A stretch of 17,777 nucleotides of DNA from NCBI GenBank assembly GCA_012728155.1, contig JAAYFR010000223.1, positions 1 through 17,777 of the forward strand. Reading direction: 5' to 3'. The number at the start of each line of letters is the position of its first letter. Position 1 is the stretch's first letter. The notes beneath the pieces are model-generated. The model was not told the DNA's origin, searched no databases, and saw only the letters and a program-made list of their open reading frames with translations. Of this stretch, positions 14,563 to 17,777 are shown piece after piece. The DNA is from Bacteroidales bacterium (GTDB taxonomy: Bacteria; Bacteroidota; Bacteroidia; Bacteroidales; Dysgonomonadaceae). The position numbers and the translations under genes are program-made.

Positions 14563-15042
14563 ATGAGAGAAATCAAATTAACCACAAAGATAGCTGTTTA
14601 TCCGATAGCGGAATGCTCCGAAATGGAAAAAAAACTTATTGAAGCCGCAAAAGAGGCCACAAAAAAAGCGTATGCACCCTATTCAGGCTTCAAGGTCGGT
14701 GCTGCCGTCCTGTTGGAAAACGGTGAAATCATCGCTGGCAATAACCAGGAAAACGCCGCTTACCCGTCGGGATTATGCGCGGAGAGGGTCACTATTTTCT
14801 TTGCCAATGCCACCTATCCCGATCAAAGGATCGAAGCCATCGCTGTGGCCGCCTATCACAACGGAGGTTTCACCGACGACGTGATCACTCCCTGCGGAGG
14901 CTGTCGACAGGTGCTGTTAGAGACGGAAAACCGCTTCAATAGAGCAATTAAAATACTATTGTACGGCAACGAAAGCGTTTATAAGTTCGAAAGTGCAAAG
15001 GATTTACTGCCGTTCAGTTTCGGTGATAAGATGTTAAAATGA
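14563..15042 (+). CDS. cdd: Cytidine deaminase
   Basis: Zinc-dependent deaminase that converts cytidine/deoxycytidine to uridine/deoxyuridine in pyrimidine salvage. At 159 aa it is of the homotetrameric type. The active site is LCAER (71-75: Zn ligand C72, proton-shuttling E74) plus PCGGCRQ (110-116: Zn ligands C111 and C114). Substrate-binding NNQENAAYPSG (60-70) is intact. The start at 14563 keeps the ~20-residue extension (MREIKLTTKIAVYP) that I recall in Bacteroidales homologues. An upstream in-frame TTG (14542) lies inside the promoter box and is rejected. The 3' end overlaps the convergent lipoprotein gene by 9 nt. Confidence 0.95.
   Translation: MREIKLTTKIAVYPIAECSEMEKKLIEAAKEATKKAYAPYSGFKVGAAVLLENGEIIAGNNQENAAYPSGLCAERVTIFFANATYPDQRIEAIAVAAYHNGGFTDDVITPCGGCRQVLLETENRFNRAIKILLYGNESVYKFESAKDLLPFSFGDKMLK
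14585..14592 (-). promoter_or_regulatory. -7 box of the LysM/glucosaminidase gene, inside cdd
   Basis: The minus strand carries TATCTTTG (14592-14585), a full TAnnTTTG match, 23 nt before the LysM gene ATG (14561). It lies within codons 8-10 of cdd. No good -33 element is visible. Confidence 0.5.
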
Positions 15043-15531
15043 TGCTTCGTAAAGGGTCACCAGATACCATTTCTCGTCAATCAGCGTAAAATAATAATCG
15101 GCATAAATACCGTTATTGATTCCCCGGATTTCCACTACTACAGTATCTTTTTCGTAACGCACGCCCTGGTAATACTGATCGTAAGGGCGCGTAAGATAAG
15201 TACTGTCGTAGGTGAGGTCGAGCAATTCCCATTCATACCTCCCAATTGTTTCTTCCATCGGAGGCATTCCTTCATGTTCATCGTTGGGGACAATCACCCG
15301 GATAGGAAATTTTACCCGTTCTAATTGAAAAAAGTCGTACGTACTGAATTTATGGATAAACTGATCGAAATTTTCCTCTTCGGAGTTCGTCTCTTTTCTG
15401 TTGTCGGCACTACCTGCTTCCATTTTTTCTTTTCCATTACTCCCCACGCTCCCTCTCCTTTCTGTACCCCGTGAACAGGAGAAAAGAAAAAGCAAGAAGA
15501 TACAAAAAAAGATATGATTCGAAAATTTCAT
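15034..15531 (-). CDS. Small DUF4348-like lipoprotein
   Basis: Predicted 165-aa lipoprotein. A hydrophobic signal (MKFSNHIFFCIFLLFLFSC) ends in the lipobox LFSC (Cys19). An acidic/polar linker is followed by a domain containing NFDQFIHKF, QLERVKFPI and a C-terminal YYFTLIDEKWYLV. This pattern (a stretch with RVKFP, ending in a 'W.L' strand) resembles DUF4348 proteins of Bacteroides; that assignment is from memory and moderate. An upstream in-frame ATG at 15573 would add 14 residues ahead of the signal, so 15531 is preferred. The promoter upstream is the best in the window. Its 3' end overlaps cdd by 9 nt. Function unknown. Confidence 0.75.
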   Translation of the reverse strand: MKFSNHIFFCIFLLFLFSCSRGTERRGSVGSNGKEKMEAGSADNRKETNSEEENFDQFIHKFSTYDFFQLERVKFPIRVIVPNDEHEGMPPMEETIGRYEWELLDLTYDSTYLTRPYDQYYQGVRYEKDTVVVEIRGINNGIYADYYFTLIDEKWYLVTLYEASF

Positions 15532-15586
15532 CGATGAGTAAATCCCTATTGAATCGGTTTTGATTTCAACCATTGTTATTTAACTA

Positions 15587-15617
15587 CAAAGATATTAAAA
15601 TTAAGGTGATAATCAAA
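15587..15617 (-). promoter_or_regulatory. Complete Bacteroidetes promoter of the DUF4348-like lipoprotein
   Basis: The minus strand has TTTG (15617-15614), a 19-nt spacer and TATCTTTG (15594-15587). Both elements are perfect matches to the Bacteroidetes TTTG-N19-21-TAnnTTTG consensus. It precedes the lipoprotein gene (ATG at 15531, or 15573). Confidence 0.75.
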
Positions 15618-15675
15618 CAGCAACCCCACTATTTTTATTTCCTTCCACATCGGTAAAGAGTAAAGGAAAAATCCT

Positions 15676-15683
15676 TATCTTTG
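15676..15683 (+). promoter_or_regulatory. -7 box of the DUF4922-serB pair
   Basis: TATCTTTG (15676-15683) fully matches TAnnTTTG and lies 20 nt before the ATG at 15704. A small AAGGA-AAAA-TCCTT hairpin (15663-15676) abuts the box. No -33 TTTG occurs at 19-21 nt spacing. Confidence 0.55.
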
Positions 15684-15703
15684 CTTTTAAAAATGGGTAC
15701 TGA

Positions 15704-16546
15704 ATGGATCTTCAAACGGAAATCAGCCATCTGTTTTCTGCACAACAGAGCGATTGGGAGCAATTACGGAATGGCATTTTACAGATGAATAACCTGCGGG
15801 AGAAAGAGTTTTCATGGGGTGGCAATTACCAGGTAAAGCTGCAGTTCAATCCATCACGGATCGTCTCTACGGCAGCGGTTATCAATAAGGAGTCGATTGA
15901 AAAGCGCCCCTGTTTCTTATGTGGAAGCAATCGGCCTATTCAACAGAAAGGAGTTGCATTCATGGAGAAATATATTCTTCTCTGTAACCCCTACCCCATC
16001 CTTAAAAATCATCTTACAATTCCTCTTCATTCCCATGTGCCGCAGCGCATTCGACAAAAGATGGAGGAAATGCTCATATTGGCAGAACAACTCCCCGATT
16101 ACCTGGTTTTCTATAATGGTCCTAAATGCGGCGCATCCGCACCCGATCATTTCCATTTGCAGGCGGGGCTTAAGTCTCCTTTGCTCATGCAGGGGGACAA
16201 CGAATTACGTTCATGCCTCCAAATTGAAAGTGAAAACAGAAGTGAAGTGCAAGTGCTCTTTGAGGATGTATATCAATACCTTCGTCATCTTCAACCGGAA
16301 GAGAGTGAGCCGATGATGAACATAATCGCTTTTACAGAGAACAACAGATACAAACTTCATATCTTTCCCCGCAAAGCACATCGCCCGAGTCATTATTACG
16401 AAAAAGGAAAAAAGCAGCTACTCATCAGCCCCGGTGCACTCGACATGGCCGGATTAATGATCTGCGTGAGAGAGGAAGATTTTGAGAAAATCAGTAAACA
16501 AGATGTGGAAGATATCTATTCACAGGTCTCTATGCCTATTATTTAA
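15704..16546 (+). CDS. DUF4922 domain-containing protein, predicted HIT/GalT-superfamily nucleotidyltransferase
   Basis: Uncharacterised 280-aa protein. The motif DHFHLQ (148-153) contains H149-F-H151-L-Q153, the HxHxQ pattern of GalT, Ap4A phosphorylases and plant GDP-L-galactose phosphorylase, where the central His is the nucleotidylated nucleophile. Other marks are a CFLC pair (C70, C73) that could bind zinc, NHLTIP (102-107) and HIFPRKAHRP (219-228). It has no signal peptide, so it is cytoplasmic. It precedes serB by 62 nt on the same strand and probably shares its promoter. The DUF4922 assignment rests on recalled family features. The phosphorylase/transferase activity is inference, and no substrate can be named. 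Confidence 0.85.
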   Translation: MDLQTEISHLFSAQQSDWEQLRNGILQMNNLREKEFSWGGNYQVKLQFNPSRIVSTAAVINKESIEKRPCFLCGSNRPIQQKGVAFMEKYILLCNPYPILKNHLTIPLHSHVPQRIRQKMEEMLILAEQLPDYLVFYNGPKCGASAPDHFHLQAGLKSPLLMQGDNELRSCLQIESENRSEVQVLFEDVYQYLRHLQPEESEPMMNIIAFTENNRYKLHIFPRKAHRPSHYYEKGKKQLLISPGALDMAGLMICVREEDFEKISKQDVEDIYSQVSMPII

Positions 16547-16608
16547 GATTGACATAGCAAACTAACAACAAAATTTCGATGCTGTAACATCACAAAATTA
16601 TCCCTACA

Positions 16609-17777
16609 ATGGAAAAATCAGAAATTATTTTACTCAATATCAACGGAGAAGACAAACCGGGCTTGACCGCCGCCCTCACGGAAATTCTCGCACGTCACGG
16701 AGCTTTTATCCTTGACGTGGGACAATCGGATATCCACAAAAATCTCTCATTAGGCATTCTATTCAGAGTGAAGAACAATATCTCCGGCGAATTAATGAAA
16801 GATCTGCTCTTCAAAACATACGAAATGGATGTAAACGTCCGTTTCACCCCTATTTCGGATGAGGAATACTCCAATTGGGTAGGGTTGCAGGGCAAAAATA
16901 GATATATCATCACACTATTAGGGAGGATTCTTACTGCCAAACAGATTGCTGCCGTCTCAAAAATTATTGCCGAACAGAATCTCAATATCGACAATATGGT
17001 ACGGCTGACCGGCCGTATCCCACTCGACGAGAAGGAACGGGCAGCACAGTCGTGTGTGGAGCTGTCGGTAAGAGGCACACCGGCCGACCGGCAGCAGATG
17101 CAACAGGCATTTTTGAAACTCACCTCTTCACTCAATTTCGATATCTCCTTTCAGGAAGAGAGCATGTTCAGGCGAATGCGCAGGCTCATCTGCTTCGATA
17201 TGGACTCCACCCTCATTCAGACGGAGGTGATAGATGAGTTGGCAGAAAGAGCAGGTGTAGGAGATGAGGTGAAAGTCATCACAGAATTAGCCATGCAGGG
17301 CGAGATTGATTTCAACGAGAGCTTCCGGCAGCGGGTAAAACTGCTGAAAGGGCTTGATGTTTCCGTGATGAAAGAGATTGCCGACAATCTACCCATCACC
17401 GAAGGGGTTGAGCGATTGGTGAAGGTGCTTCAGAAAGTGGGATTCAAGACCGCCATCTTGTCGGGAGGATTCACCTATTTCGGCAACCATCTGAAAAAGA
17501 AATATGGATTCGACTATATGTATGCCAACGAATTGGAAATTGAGGATGGAAAGCTGACCGGCAACTACCTGGGAGATATTGTTGATGGCAAAAGGAAAGC
17601 TGAATTATTGCGGCTCATCGCACAAGTAGAAAAGATCGATCTTCGTCAAACAGTGGCTGTGGGTGATGGAGCCAATGACCTGCCCATGTTGGGAATAGCC
17701 GGTTTGGGCATTGCTTTTCATGCCAAACCAAAGGTAAAACAAAATGCGGACCAGGCACTCTCTACAGTGGGTATCGA
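16609..17777 (+). CDS. serB: Phosphoserine phosphatase SerB (3' end beyond window)
   Basis: Dephosphorylates O-phospho-L-serine to serine, the last step of serine synthesis. The 389 visible codons start at ATG 16609 and run off the window; the family's usual ~410 aa suggests about 20 residues are missing. Two N-terminal ACT-like domains (about 4-80 and 97-180) open with NGEDKPGLTAAL and RYIITLLGR, which may sense serine. The HAD phosphatase domain has DMDST (197-201, nucleophile D197, acid D199), SGG (285-287), a conserved Lys region (328-330) and GDGAND (352-357). It lies 62 nt after the DUF4922 gene with no separate promoter box seen. Confidence 0.95.
   Translation, partial: MEKSEIILLNINGEDKPGLTAALTEILARHGAFILDVGQSDIHKNLSLGILFRVKNNISGELMKDLLFKTYEMDVNVRFTPISDEEYSNWVGLQGKNRYIITLLGRILTAKQIAAVSKIIAEQNLNIDNMVRLTGRIPLDEKERAAQSCVELSVRGTPADRQQMQQAFLKLTSSLNFDISFQEESMFRRMRRLICFDMDSTLIQTEVIDELAERAGVGDEVKVITELAMQGEIDFNESFRQRVKLLKGLDVSVMKEIADNLPITEGVERLVKVLQKVGFKTAILSGGFTYFGNHLKKKYGFDYMYANELEIEDGKLTGNYLGDIVDGKRKAELLRLIAQVEKIDLRQTVAVGDGANDLPMLGIAGLGIAFHAKPKVKQNADQALSTVGI

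Overview
The window looks like a chromosomal housekeeping segment from a Bacteroidales bacterium, with Dysgonomonadaceae-type genomes (Proteiniphilum, Petrimonas, Fermentimonas) as my best guess. The reasons are the lineage-typical genes (GldH lipoprotein, DUF4290, DUF2520, DUF4922 and DUF4348-like proteins, a four-gene 2-oxoacid:ferredoxin oxidoreductase set), promoters matching the Bacteroidetes -7 consensus TAnnTTTG, and the absence of strong Shine-Dalgarno sequences. The genus is inference. I see no phage, transposase, CRISPR array, rRNA or toxin-antitoxin locus.

Layout, left to right. A minus-strand tRNA-Ser(UGA) with its own promoter and terminator lies at 62-271. Next, on the plus strand, is a DEAD-box RNA helicase with a long basic tail (351-2045). 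It converges on a minus-strand operon read 5063 to 2067: ferredoxin subunit, alpha subunit, a 53-residue membrane peptide, TPP-binding beta subunit, gamma subunit. Together these encode an OFOR-type oxidoreductase that oxidatively decarboxylates 2-oxoacids to acyl-CoA with ferredoxin as acceptor.

The region 5157-14561 is a run of ten minus-strand genes. In transcription order they are a LysM/glucosaminidase protein, DUF4290, rimM, dxr, rseP, metF, holB, ricT (PSP1 domain), gldH and a DUF2520 protein. Most gaps are under 100 nt and several are under 15 nt or overlapping, so one or two long transcripts are likely. Promoter-like boxes precede the LysM gene and DUF4290. The genes cover cell-wall remodelling, ribosome maturation, isoprenoid synthesis, membrane proteolysis, one-carbon metabolism, the replication clamp loader, a predicted RNA-processing factor and gliding/type IX secretion.

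The right end holds cytidine deaminase (plus, 14563-15042), whose start codon lies one base from the divergent LysM gene start. A small DUF4348-like lipoprotein (minus, 15034-15531) overlaps it tail to tail. Then come a DUF4922 protein with a GalT/Ap4A-phosphorylase-like HxHxQ motif (plus, 15704-16546) and phosphoserine phosphatase serB (plus, from 16609, cut by the window edge). No stretch over 300 bases lacks a gene; the longest gaps (1-126, 215-350, 3397-3537) are covered by tRNA control signals or a repeat-like spacer.

I did not find a clearly new system. The leads most worth checking are the small membrane peptide inside the oxidoreductase operon, the predicted nucleotidyl-transfer chemistry of the DUF4922 protein, the preserved holB-ricT adjacency, and the interlocked divergent promoters of the LysM/cdd pair.
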